Source of the DNA: Anaerolineae bacterium | Lineage (GTDB): Bacteria; Chloroflexota; Anaerolineae; Anaerolineales; Anaerolineaceae | Reading direction: 5' to 3' | Assembly (NCBI GenBank): GCA_013178185.1 | Contig: JABLXC010000006.1 | Coordinates: forward strand, 1 to 64,000 | Length of the DNA stretch: 64,000 nt | Shown: piece by piece, positions 51,164 to 59,194 of the stretch | Numbering within the stretch: the first letter of the stretch is position 1 | Layout of the letters: each line of letters opens with the position of its first letter | Notes under the pieces: model-generated | Seen by the model: the letters and a program-made list of their open reading frames with translations, nothing else | Database searches by the model: none | What the model was told of the DNA's origin: nothing | Translations under genes and position numbers: made by a program

Positions 51164-52093
51164 ATGAACTTAGATTCTTTTGAAAAGGGGCACTTGTGTA
51201 GAATGTTTCCGTTGAAATTACAGTTAGATTGGCTTCCGAATGCTCAGTTTGCTGGCGTTGTGTATGCCGATTATTTGGGTTGGTACAAGAGAGAGGGCAT
51301 CAACCTTGAGATTATTCCTTGGCAGGCTTTCTTAAATCAAATGGATTTACTTGACCTAGACGAGAACTATGTAGTCAGCACAGAGGATAATCTCTTTCTG
51401 AGAGCGAGAGGAAATGGAAAGCCTGTGAAGGCGATTGGTACCATGATGCAATATTCTGGTATTGGTTGGATGATGTTAAAAAAATCAGGTTATCAGGAAT
51501 TGTCTGACTTGAGAGGGAAACGAATCGGAATTCATACAGATGGTGAACTTGCTATTGATATTGCCCTGGCGCACTACGGTATGACCCGAAAAGACGTTGA
51601 AATTCTAGAAGTAGGATTTGATTATGTTGGTCTTTTGGCGCGAAATGAAATTGATGCTATGCAATGTAACATTATGATTGAACCGTTAGAGATGGAAGCG
51701 CTGGGTTTTGAACTTAATGTCATACGGGGTTATGACCTGGGGTATGAGGTTTACTCTCAGGTTATTGTGACCACCGAGAAACTTATCAATAATTACCCAG
51801 AGAAGTTGTCTCGCTTTCTGAAAGTTACATTTGACGGGTGGCGAAAAGCTTTTGAGAATCCTCAAGAAGTGGCTGAGATAATCGTAACGAACTATCTCCG
51901 CGAGGGAAAATCGGCTTTACAAAAGCAAATGCTTTTAGCTATGCGCCCGATCATTGAAGGCAAGGTTGGTTTAGATAAATTAGGAATAATGGAAGCCGAA
52001 CGCTGGCAAACCAGCATCAACTATCTGGCGCAAAATAATATGCTTCAAAAACCTTTAGTGGCCGAGGAGGTGATGACAAACCAATTCTTATGA
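51164..52093 (+). CDS. NMT1/THI5-like binding-protein fold without signal peptide
   Basis: 309 residues (or 296 from Met 51203). The core begins LQLDWLPNAQFAGVVYADYL, the typical start of SsuA/ThiY/NMT1-type periplasmic binding proteins, and has LSDLRGKRIGIHTDG and FLKVTFDGWRKAFENP. No signal peptide or lipobox precedes it, so the protein should stay in the cytosol. The CCCFC iron motif of Thi5 HMP-P synthase is absent. Either it is an intracellular ligand-binding/regulatory protein, or an enzyme using this fold. No clear Shine-Dalgarno before ATG 51164. First gene after the consensus promoter; AT-rich composition. Confidence 0.72.
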   Translation: MNLDSFEKGHLCRMFPLKLQLDWLPNAQFAGVVYADYLGWYKREGINLEIIPWQAFLNQMDLLDLDENYVVSTEDNLFLRARGNGKPVKAIGTMMQYSGIGWMMLKKSGYQELSDLRGKRIGIHTDGELAIDIALAHYGMTRKDVEILEVGFDYVGLLARNEIDAMQCNIMIEPLEMEALGFELNVIRGYDLGYEVYSQVIVTTEKLINNYPEKLSRFLKVTFDGWRKAFENPQEVAEIIVTNYLREGKSALQKQMLLAMRPIIEGKVGLDKLGIMEAERWQTSINYLAQNNMLQKPLVAEEVMTNQFL

Positions 52094-52160
52094 TATACGT
52101 CATTTGTAAAGGGAAGTTATCGTCCATCCTAAACTTGTTTGATAATTTATGGAGAAAGAG

Positions 52161-53033
52161 ATGAAAGCAAAAAATAAGACCATGTTTGTTGTTAGTGTAT
52201 TTTTCGCTTTGATGTTCTTGCTGGCCAATTGTACACCCAAGGCGTCTACTCAAGCTGCTGAAGTCAAGACCTCTGTACCTTCAAGGGCAGCTCTTGATAA
52301 GATTCTGGCTCAGGGTTATTTTACCTATGGCCTTGAAGCGCAATACCGACCGTTTGAATTTCGTGATGAGAAAGGCAATATTGTTGGTTATGATATTGAT
52401 ATTGCTAACGAAATTGGAAAAAGATTGGGGGTTGAGGCTCGGCCTGTAGATACTAGCTGGGGCGCCGTCATCCAGAGTCTTTATGATGGCCAATTCGATT
52501 TCATTTTGGGTGGGATGACCGCAACTGAGGAGCGTTACAAAAGAGTAGACTTCTCAGTACCTTATATGGATGCCAGTTCTGGTCTTTTGGTTCGCAAAGA
52601 TTCTGGGATCAAGGAACGTAAAGATCTAAACGGCAAAGTTGTTGCGGCAGGCGAAGGCACTCCTTCAGTAGCACAACTAGAGGTGACGGCAGAAGAGCTT
52701 GGGATCAAATATGCAGATGAGATTAAAACATTTGATGATGACGCCTCAGCGTATGAAGCCATGAAGACCAAACGGGTAGATGCCTATGCCAGTTCAATGG
52801 TCAGTCTTCTGGAATTTGCTAAGACAGCTCCTGAATTTACGGTTATTCCCTTTAAATCAGAACGATGGGCGGCTGAGTATTCGGTGGCAGCATTTCGTAA
52901 GGAGGATGTAGCTCTTCGAGCCATCTTTAATGGTCTGCTGATTGCCATGAAAGAAGATGGTACCCTGGGGCAGCTTCAGGAAAAATGGTTCGGAATGAAA
53001 TCGGATGTTCCCAACGTGCCACCAACGTGGTAA
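52161..53033 (+). CDS. Amino-acid ABC transporter substrate-binding lipoprotein
   Basis: 290 residues of the polar-amino-acid (HisJ/ArtJ/GlnH, PF00497 type) family. Lipobox LLANC with Cys24. Recognisable sequence: FTYGLEAQYRPFEFRDEKGN, IVGYDIDIANEIGKRLGV, DFILGGMTATEERYKRVDFS and PYMDASSGLLVRK; the Arg of RYKRVDFS region that grips the alpha-carboxylate is present (ATEERY). GGAGAAAGAG lies right before ATG 52161. It is followed by a strong intergenic hairpin, then the permease genes. The exact substrate cannot be read. Confidence 0.9.
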   Translation: MKAKNKTMFVVSVFFALMFLLANCTPKASTQAAEVKTSVPSRAALDKILAQGYFTYGLEAQYRPFEFRDEKGNIVGYDIDIANEIGKRLGVEARPVDTSWGAVIQSLYDGQFDFILGGMTATEERYKRVDFSVPYMDASSGLLVRKDSGIKERKDLNGKVVAAGEGTPSVAQLEVTAEELGIKYADEIKTFDDDASAYEAMKTKRVDAYASSMVSLLEFAKTAPEFTVIPFKSERWAAEYSVAAFRKEDVALRAIFNGLLIAMKEDGTLGQLQEKWFGMKSDVPNVPPTW

Positions 53034-53051
53034 AGTAGGGTTATGTAAATT

Positions 53052-53084
53052 GCTGGGTCTTACAGAGTAAGACCCAGCTTTCAA
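53052..53084 (+). promoter_or_regulatory. Intercistronic stem-loop between receptor and permease genes
   Basis: GCTGGGTCTTAC (53052-53063) pairs perfectly with GTAAGACCCAGC (53067-53078); the loop is only AGA. TTTCAATT follows. It can act as partial terminator or 3' shield, giving more binding protein than permease, as in other ABC operons. Confidence 0.85.
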
Positions 53085-53150
53085 TTCAGCAAAAGGTGAT
53101 CATTTTCTAGGTCGGGATTACCCCACTTTTCTAGACGAAAAGGTTATCTA

Positions 53151-53843
53151 ATGGATCTTAATTTCATGATTCAAATATTACCTCGTTTGTTGAGAGCGTC
53201 CTTGACGACCATTCAAGTAAGCTTACTCTCATTATTGTTGGGTACACTTTTTGGCCTGCTGATGGGCATGATTCGGGTATTGGGGCCGAGGTTTTTGCAT
53301 CCTTTTGTAAATGCTTATGTTACATTTGTTCGCGGTACGCCGGTGGCTGTCCAAATCTATGCAGCTTTTTTTCTGCTTCCCAGAATTGGGTTAAATTGGT
53401 CTCTCTTTGAAATCAGCGTCTTTGCCCTAACGTTTAACTCGGTCGGATACCAAATCGAGATTATCAGAGCAGCGCTTCAATCAATTGATAAAGGACAGCA
53501 TGAAGCTGCTGCCGCGATTGGATTAGGAAAATGGAAAGCAATGTGGCTGATCACATTACCGCAGGCTGCACAACGGATGATCCCCCCACTTACAAACGAA
53601 CTTGCAAATTTAATTAAGGCTTCTTCTGTTTTATCAATTATTGCGCTTTATGAATTAACTCGAGCCGGAGAAGCTATTATTGCTTCAACATTCAGGTACG
53701 CTGAGGTGTTGATTCTGATGTCAATTCTCTATTTTTTAATGATTCAATCTTTGACTGAAGGATCGAATTATCTTGAGAAAAATGTCTTTAACTTTCGCAC
53801 CTCACGGATTAAGACTCGGAAAATAAAACAGCCTGCTGGATGA
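53151..53843 (+). CDS. Amino-acid ABC transporter permease
   Basis: 230 residues of the HisMQ/GlnP family with five hydrophobic helices. The EAA loop that docks the ATPase is HEAAAAIGLGKWKAMWLITL (about 121-140), followed by PQAAQRMIPPLTNELANL. YVTFVRGTPVAVQIY is also conserved. It pairs with the second permease gene at 54667; the ATPase gene lies between them. ATG 53151 has no strong ribosome-binding site but begins MDLNFMIQILPRLLRA, matching its paralog. Confidence 0.9.
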   Translation: MDLNFMIQILPRLLRASLTTIQVSLLSLLLGTLFGLLMGMIRVLGPRFLHPFVNAYVTFVRGTPVAVQIYAAFFLLPRIGLNWSLFEISVFALTFNSVGYQIEIIRAALQSIDKGQHEAAAAIGLGKWKAMWLITLPQAAQRMIPPLTNELANLIKASSVLSIIALYELTRAGEAIIASTFRYAEVLILMSILYFLMIQSLTEGSNYLEKNVFNFRTSRIKTRKIKQPAG

Positions 53844-53868
53844 AGTGATTGTATTTGAGGTATAAGAA

Positions 53869-54657
53869 ATGAACATGAACGGTGCTCACCCCCTCCTGAA
53901 AGTGAAGAATTTGACAAAAAAGTTTGGCGATCATTTTGCAATTAAGGAGGCCAATCTTGAGGTAATGAGAGGCGAGCGTGTGGTTTTGATTGGGCCATCC
54001 GGATCCGGCAAAAGCACTTTGCTTCGTTGCATTAATTACCTTGAAGTTCCCACAAGTGGAACTGTTTGGCTGGATGGAGAATACATAGGTGGAAGGTACA
54101 ATGATGATGGTTCCTGGGTGAAGGATTCCCCTTCCCAATTAACAAAGAAACGACAACATATTGGGATGGTTTTTCAGTCCTTCAATCTCTTTGCTCACCT
54201 GAGCGCATTGGACAATGTAACATTGGGGCCGCGTTGGGTGCTCAATATGCCTAAGAAAGAAGCTGTAGAAATTGCTCAACAACTCCTTGAGAAGGTTCAT
54301 TTGGAAGAACACAGTCATAAACTCCCTGCTCAACTTTCGGGTGGACAACAACAGCGGGTAGCCATTGCCCGGGCTTTGGCCATGAATCCCAAGCTGATGC
54401 TTTTTGATGAACCCACCTCTGCTTTAGATCCTCGTTTAACCAACGAAGTGTTGGATGTTATGCTGGAATTGGCAGAAGAAAAGATGACGATGATCGTTGT
54501 CACCCACGAGATAGGGTTTGCTCGTGAGGTAGCGGATGTTGTTTTTTTTCTTGAGGAGGCTACTATTGTTGAAAGTGCTCCTCCCGCGCTTCTTTTTAGT
54601 GACCCAAAAGATGAGAGGACGCGTCAATTTTTGGTTGATTGCAATATTTTGAAGTGA
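53869..54657 (+). CDS. Amino-acid ABC transporter ATP-binding protein
   Basis: 262 residues. Walker A GPSGSGKSTLLRCINYLE (about 44-61), Q-loop MVFQSFNLFAHLSAL, signature LSGGQQQRVAIARALA, Walker B LMLFDEPTSALDP and H-loop VVTHEIGFA. GlnQ/HisP-like, driving import with the two permeases. An insertion near DGEYIGGRYNDDGSWVKD is typical of some members. GAGGTATAAGAA precedes ATG 53869. Confidence 0.95.
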   Translation: MNMNGAHPLLKVKNLTKKFGDHFAIKEANLEVMRGERVVLIGPSGSGKSTLLRCINYLEVPTSGTVWLDGEYIGGRYNDDGSWVKDSPSQLTKKRQHIGMVFQSFNLFAHLSALDNVTLGPRWVLNMPKKEAVEIAQQLLEKVHLEEHSHKLPAQLSGGQQQRVAIARALAMNPKLMLFDEPTSALDPRLTNEVLDVMLELAEEKMTMIVVTHEIGFAREVADVVFFLEEATIVESAPPALLFSDPKDERTRQFLVDCNILK

Positions 54658-54666
54658 GGTGGGATT

Positions 54667-55350
54667 GTGCCACTTGATTTAGATTTCATGATTCGCATTT
54701 TTCCAGAGCTTTTCAGGGCTTTAATTCTTACCGTTCAAATTAGTTTCTTAGCGCTTTTGTTTGGAATTGTATTGGGAATTTTGCTAGGAAGCTTGCGGGT
54801 GATAGGACCAAGGTATATTCAAATCCCTATCCAATGGTTGGTAAATTATATTCGAGGAACACCTCAGCTTGTACAATTTTTGATTGTTTATTTTGCTCTC
54901 CCACGCATTGGGATTGTCTTGAATGAATACTGGACGGGAGTTGTTGCATTAACAGTAATTGCAGCTGGTTACGAAGTGGAAATCGTTCGAGCTGCCATCG
55001 AGTCGATTGATAAAGGACAGAAAGAAGCTGCGCTTGCGGTCGGCATGTCAGAGGTAAAAGCTTTGCGTCTGGTTTTACTTCCGCAAGCAATGAGACGAAT
55101 GATACCTGCCTTGACGAATGAGCTTTCAAATGTAATCAAAGCATCGGCTTTGTTGTCAGTTATTGCAGTTAATGAACTCACAAAAGTTGGTAATAAAATT
55201 ATTTATGAGACCTTCTATTTTTTTGAAGTGCTCATTGAAGTTGCCGTGTTATATCTAATTGTAATTGGTGTTCTTGGCTGGATTTCAAGCTATTTTGAGA
55301 ACAAAGTATTTGCATATGGCGAGGCAATTACGGCTACTGAGGTTCGCTAA
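54667..55350 (+). CDS. Amino-acid ABC transporter permease
   Basis: 227 residues, paralog of the permease at 53151 (DLDFMIRIFPELFRALILTV, WLVNYIRGTPQLVQF). EAA loop KEAALAVGMSEVKALRLVLL followed by PQAMRRMIPALTNELSN. Start codon is GTG 54667 with GAGGTGGG six bases upstream, and the ATPase stop is 9 bp before. Together the two form a heterodimeric pore. Confidence 0.9.
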   Translation: MPLDLDFMIRIFPELFRALILTVQISFLALLFGIVLGILLGSLRVIGPRYIQIPIQWLVNYIRGTPQLVQFLIVYFALPRIGIVLNEYWTGVVALTVIAAGYEVEIVRAAIESIDKGQKEAALAVGMSEVKALRLVLLPQAMRRMIPALTNELSNVIKASALLSVIAVNELTKVGNKIIYETFYFFEVLIEVAVLYLIVIGVLGWISSYFENKVFAYGEAITATEVR

Positions 55351-55374
55351 TCTACCATATGAAGGCAATACACC

Positions 55375-56241
55375 ATGCATTCAAATCAAACCAACATCAA
55401 AACACACCAAATTATTAATTTTTCCTGGCCCGAAGGCAAAAAGTGTGCCGTAGCAATTGGCTGGCATGTGGATGGAGAAGCAGGGCCAATTGCCAGTGAT
55501 CCCCGCAATCTTCATCACATCGCGGCGCTTTCTATGGGCGCTTATGGGGTGTCCACCGCGCTTCCGCGTATTTTGGACTTGCATGATGATTTAAATGTCC
55601 CCGGCTCTTTTTTTGTTCCTGGATACGTTGCGGAGCGGCATCCTGATGTTATCAAACAAGTCGTTGCGAGAGGACATGAAGTGGCACATCATGGCTATTG
55701 TCATGAAAACGTCTTTCTGTTGGAAGAACATCAAGAGAGGGAAGTCTTTTGCAGAGGAGGGGAAATTCTTAAAGAAATTACTGGAAAATATCCGGTTGGG
55801 TGGAGCGCGCCAGGATGGGGTATTAAACAAAGCACCTTAAACATTCTTGTTGATCTAGGGATGTTGTACGACTGTAGCCTTATGGAGTATGATGTTCCTT
55901 ACTTCATATCTGTAGGGAAAAAATCCCTTGTCGAGATTCCGATCAGTATGATCCTGGATGATTATGAAATATTTGGGGGTTGGTTGTTCCCTAACGGTGG
56001 AGGGGTGAATGCTCCTGCCGAAACTGCATATAAAATTTGGAAGGAAGAGTTTGATGGTATTCGGCGTTTTGGCGGTTTATTCAGCACCACTTTTCATCCA
56101 GAATTTCTTGGAAGACCTGGGCGCCTAAACATGTTGTATAGTTTGTTCGCCTACATGAAATCTTTTGATGACGTATGGTGGGCAACATTTGAGGAAATTG
56201 CTCTTTATACCCAAAAATTTTTCATTGAGGAAGAGGGCTGA
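55375..56241 (+). CDS. Polysaccharide-deacetylase-family (NodB-like) hydrolase
   Basis: 288 residues without signal peptide. NodB-type metal ligands are visible: Asp in IGWHVDGEAG (about 33), and the H-x4-H pair HEVAHHGYCHE (about 101-111). SAPGWGIKQS and LFSTTFHPEFLGR complete the barrel. The sequence is closest to the cytosolic PuuE/HpPgdA-like group, which includes allantoinase, cyclic imidase and peptidoglycan deacetylase-like proteins, so the substrate is more likely a small C-N compound (cyclic amide or N-acyl amino acid) than a polymer. In the transporter operon it probably opens or deacylates the imported molecule. Its stop overlaps the GntR start by one base. Confidence 0.82.
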   Translation: MHSNQTNIKTHQIINFSWPEGKKCAVAIGWHVDGEAGPIASDPRNLHHIAALSMGAYGVSTALPRILDLHDDLNVPGSFFVPGYVAERHPDVIKQVVARGHEVAHHGYCHENVFLLEEHQEREVFCRGGEILKEITGKYPVGWSAPGWGIKQSTLNILVDLGMLYDCSLMEYDVPYFISVGKKSLVEIPISMILDDYEIFGGWLFPNGGGVNAPAETAYKIWKEEFDGIRRFGGLFSTTFHPEFLGRPGRLNMLYSLFAYMKSFDDVWWATFEEIALYTQKFFIEEEG

Positions 56242-56912
56242 TGATTTTGCCAGATTTGCTGGAAGATAAGAGCTTAACCCTTGCAGAAAGGGTGTTTTTG
56301 ACGCTTAAAAGTGGGATTCTTTCCCATGACATTAAACCCAGGGAATATCTAGTGATTGGTGATGTGGCGAACTATTATGGGATCAGCCGCACGCCGGTAC
56401 GAGAGGCTTTAATTAAACTGGAACGTGAAGGGTGGGTAGAAGGTGATGGTCGCCGTGGGGCAAAGGTAACTGTTCCTTCTGCGAAAACTTTTCTTGAAAT
56501 AGTAGAGACTCAAGCTGCTCTTGAATCCTATATGGCAAGGCAGGCTGCTTCCAAGTTAACGGACGAACAAATTGTTGAATTAGAAACAATTTTGGACCGT
56601 GCTCAAGAATTTTTGCAAAAGAATGACATAGCAAGTTGCCGGCATTTAGCTGGTGAATTCCACACCAGGCTCTATAAATTCATTGATAACCAATATATGT
56701 TAAATACAGTGAAGGAATTAGAAGAACAAGTAAATCGAGTGAGGATAATTTTATGGAACAGAGGGGAAGCTCCTATGGAAAAATCCATTCATCAGCATCG
56801 CGAAATCCTAAATGCAATTCGTGAGCATGATGCTGATAAAGCTCACCAATTAATGTTATACCATACGATGTGGTTTGAAGAAGAATTGGCAGATCGCTAC
56901 AAATTTATTTAG
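56241..56912 (+). CDS. GntR-family regulator, FCD (FadR) type
   Basis: 223 residues. Winged helix (about 10-80) with GDVANYYGISRTPVREALIK and KLEREGWVEGDGRRGAKVTV, then an all-helical FCD domain (about 90-215) with ETQAALESYMARQAA and the metal-binding histidines of AGEFHTRLY, HQHREILNAI and LYHTMWF. FCD regulators usually sense an organic acid or other substrate of the linked pathway. Translationally coupled (TGATG) to the deacetylase gene; likely controls the promoter at 51065. Confidence 0.9.
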   Translation: MILPDLLEDKSLTLAERVFLTLKSGILSHDIKPREYLVIGDVANYYGISRTPVREALIKLEREGWVEGDGRRGAKVTVPSAKTFLEIVETQAALESYMARQAASKLTDEQIVELETILDRAQEFLQKNDIASCRHLAGEFHTRLYKFIDNQYMLNTVKELEEQVNRVRIILWNRGEAPMEKSIHQHREILNAIREHDADKAHQLMLYHTMWFEEELADRYKFI

Positions 56913-56972
56913 TCGTTTTTTGCAGGATTGGCAATAACTGTCTTTGGTACTTAGACTGTATAGGTTGGGGTG

Positions 56973-57857
56973 ATGCCTCTTAAAAAACCGTTGCGAATTG
57001 CAAGAACATTGTGGGCTGGATTGTTCCCTTTATATTTGATGGAAAAATTAAATGCTATCCCAGAGGGTTTTGAGATTCTTGACCTGGACGAGTATGACGA
57101 AACCTTAGATTGGTTGGCTTCTGGGAAGATCGATGGTAATTTCAATTCCCTAGCAGATACACTTTTTCTGGTGGGGCGTGGAGCGAGTCTCAAGCTCATT
57201 ATGCCTTCGGATCTTTCAGTAGGGGTGGATGGATTTGTTTCTCGTCCTGAACTATCGGGTGTTTTTGGTTTAGTGGGTAAGCGTATTGGGATTTCTATTC
57301 TCACTTACCCCCATGTCCTTATTCTTCAAATTCTTGCAAAATATCATCTCTCTGAGAATGATGTAGAATTGGTTCCTGTTCGGGGGGAAAAAGTTGTTGA
57401 GGCAGTATTGGGTGGAGAGATTGACGCTGGCCATACCTGGGGAGTTCATATCGAGGAGGCAACCTACCAAGGTCTCAAGTTGCTTTTTACCAGTTCTGAA
57501 TATCCAGGGTTGTTGGTAGATTCGCTCGTTGTACATAGTAAGTCCTTAACTGAAGGGATGGAACGTTGGGAAGCATTTGTTACTGCCCACGATTGGACCA
57601 TTGAATGGTGGCAGAAAAACCCACAAAAAGGCGTTGATCTTCTGGCGGAAATAACAGGCTTTCCGCCATCTAAGATTAGTTCAATGATGGAGGGTGTTAC
57701 GCTTTATACACGCCAAACTGCAAACCCCCTTTTTGATAAAATGGCAGACTCTCCCCCTGCTCTTTTCGCAAGTGGGCGACTTTTCAATCGTTTTTTTATT
57801 GAAAAAGGTGTGTTATCTGATTCTGTAAATCTTGAAGAGATTTTACAGCCGATTTGA
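56973..57857 (+). CDS. Second NMT1-like binding-protein fold without signal peptide
   Basis: 294 residues. The pattern FGLVGKRIGISILTYPHVLI, VLGGEIDAGHTWGVHIEEAT and FVTAHDWTIEWWQKNPQKG is of NMT1/SsuA-type two-lobe ligand-binding proteins. There is again no signal peptide or lipobox, and the N-terminus is basic (MPLKKPLRIART). It is only distantly similar to the protein at 51164. ATG 56973 follows GGTTGGGG, with GTG 56970 just before. It ends the AT-rich cluster; the opposing isochorismatase gene starts 37 bp later in GC-richer sequence. Confidence 0.7.
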   Translation: MPLKKPLRIARTLWAGLFPLYLMEKLNAIPEGFEILDLDEYDETLDWLASGKIDGNFNSLADTLFLVGRGASLKLIMPSDLSVGVDGFVSRPELSGVFGLVGKRIGISILTYPHVLILQILAKYHLSENDVELVPVRGEKVVEAVLGGEIDAGHTWGVHIEEATYQGLKLLFTSSEYPGLLVDSLVVHSKSLTEGMERWEAFVTAHDWTIEWWQKNPQKGVDLLAEITGFPPSKISSMMEGVTLYTRQTANPLFDKMADSPPALFASGRLFNRFFIEKGVLSDSVNLEEILQPI

Positions 57858-57893
57858 TTTTTTGCGGATGTCTTGTCGCGATCTGGATATCAC

Positions 57894-58607
57894 TCACTCT
57901 TGAATTTGTTCTACCACCTCGATCCCGTTCAGCGCCATGTGATAAAGGAAAATGGCGTGCATCAGGTTACCGTCGTGAGGAAAGCCGCCTTCCTTCTGCG
58001 CGGCGCCAACAGGGCGGTCGTAAGTATCCACACAGTCTGCTGGGACGATTACCCGTCTCTTCCGCTGGTAGGCGTTCGCTTCGATGCGCAGGAACATGGC
58101 AAGCTGGTACACGCACAAGTCTGTGCAATCTCCGGTTACGATGAAGGTGTCTACTTCTGGGTGTTGGGCGAGCCACTCTCCCAGCCCGGTATTGTAACGA
58201 CTGTCGATTGAGTTTTTGGGTAAAACCGTCATCTGGTTGTAAAAGGGGAGCGCTTTGATCTCTGGGACGGTTTCTGATTCTTCACTGCCGCGAATGCAGT
58301 GAGGGGGATAAGCACCGAACTCGACTGCATCTTCTTCGTGGGTGTCCTGGGGAAGGATGTAATGTTTTACGCCGTGTTTATGGGCGAGATTCATTAGCCT
58401 CACAATAGGGTCTACAATTGCGCCAACACGTGGACTTGCCAGTGCGCCCTGACTGCAAAAACCTACCGTGACATCGACGGCAAGTAGTGCCATTGCTGCG
58501 GGGTTGCCTGCCATTTCCTGGAGGCTTGCTACCGGTAATTTCAAGAGCCATTCTTCCAGGTAGGTAAGAAAAGCCTGGGAATTTGGGGTTAAGAGAGGGC
58601 TGTTCAT
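57894..58607 (-). CDS. Isochorismatase-family cysteine hydrolase
   Basis: 237 residues. The catalytic triad is readable: Asp in LLAVDVTVGFC (about 44), Lys in VLPKNSIDS (about 131) and Cys in VTGDCTDLCVYQLA (about 163 or 167). Family members hydrolyse amides such as nicotinamide or N-carbamoyl compounds, or enol ethers. Metal ligands of nicotinamidase (D-x-H) are not obvious. The frame is open to 58661; Met 58607 begins the domain. A clear promoter lies upstream. It is convergent with the NMT1-like gene and could act on the same pathway, but composition argues it is older. Confidence 0.85.
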   Translation of the reverse strand: MNSPLLTPNSQAFLTYLEEWLLKLPVASLQEMAGNPAAMALLAVDVTVGFCSQGALASPRVGAIVDPIVRLMNLAHKHGVKHYILPQDTHEEDAVEFGAYPPHCIRGSEESETVPEIKALPFYNQMTVLPKNSIDSRYNTGLGEWLAQHPEVDTFIVTGDCTDLCVYQLAMFLRIEANAYQRKRRVIVPADCVDTYDRPVGAAQKEGGFPHDGNLMHAIFLYHMALNGIEVVEQIQE

Positions 58608-58614
58608 TATTTCT

Positions 58615-58719
58615 CTTTCGTGTTGTACATACACTAATAATCTTGAAAAAAAAGAAGGCAAAAGCCCACCGTTTTGTGTACATCCGACACTATTTTAGCG
58701 ACTTTTGCCTAAATGTCAA
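58615..58719 (-). promoter_or_regulatory. Promoter and paired repeat upstream of the isochorismatase gene
   Basis: Minus strand: TTGACA (58719-58714), 16-bp spacer, TAAAAT (58697-58692), start near 58685. In the leader, similar sequences GTTGTACATACACTA (from 58622) and GTGTACATCCGACACTA (from 58676) lie about 54 bp apart, each with a GTACAT core followed by ACACTA. They look like a double operator. Confidence 0.6.
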
Positions 58720-58737
58720 TAGTTTAGCGGTGTATTT

Positions 58738-59157
58738 TTATTCGCCAATAATCTTTACCAGGACGCGTTTGCGGCGGTTGCCGTCAAATTCGCCGTAAAA
58801 AATTTGTTCCCACGGGCCAAAATCTAACCGGCCGCCAGTGATCGCTACGACGACTTCGCGCCCCATCATCTGCCGCTTTAAGTGGGCGTCGGCGTTATCC
58901 TCGCCTGTCCGGTTGTGGCGGTATTGGCTAATTGGTTCGTGCGGAGCCAATTTTTCCAGCCATTCGTCATAGTCCTGGTGCAAGCCGTGTTCATCATCGT
59001 TGATGAATACAGAAGCGGTGATGTGCATGGCGTTGACCAGAGCCAGCCCTTCTTTTATCCCGCTTTCGCGCAGGCATTCTTCGACCTTGGGGGTAATATT
59101 GACAAAAGCCCGCCGTCCGGGCACGTTGAACCACAATTCTTTGCGATAGCTTTTCAT
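58738..59157 (-). CDS. YjbQ family (UPF0047) secondary thiamine-phosphate synthase
   Basis: 139 residues; typical motifs [40 protein letters not shown] and [13 protein letters not shown]-like [18 protein letters not shown]. The family has a weak thiamine phosphate synthase side activity and its main role is unclear. The start is ATG 59157. It sits alone between the isochorismatase and propeller genes. Confidence 0.92.
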   Translation of the reverse strand: MKSYRKELWFNVPGRRAFVNITPKVEECLRESGIKEGLALVNAMHITASVFINDDEHGLHQDYDEWLEKLAPHEPISQYRHNRTGEDNADAHLKRQMMGREVVVAITGGRLDFGPWEQIFYGEFDGNRRKRVLVKIIGE

Positions 59158-59194
59158 GATCTGACCTCGTAATATTTATTAAAAAACTTTGTGA

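Noticed and set aside
51164-52093. Assignment as Thi5-type HMP-phosphate synthase
   Set aside because: The CCCFC motif needed by Thi5 is absent and no other thiamine synthesis gene is in the cluster; kept as NMT1-like binding fold.
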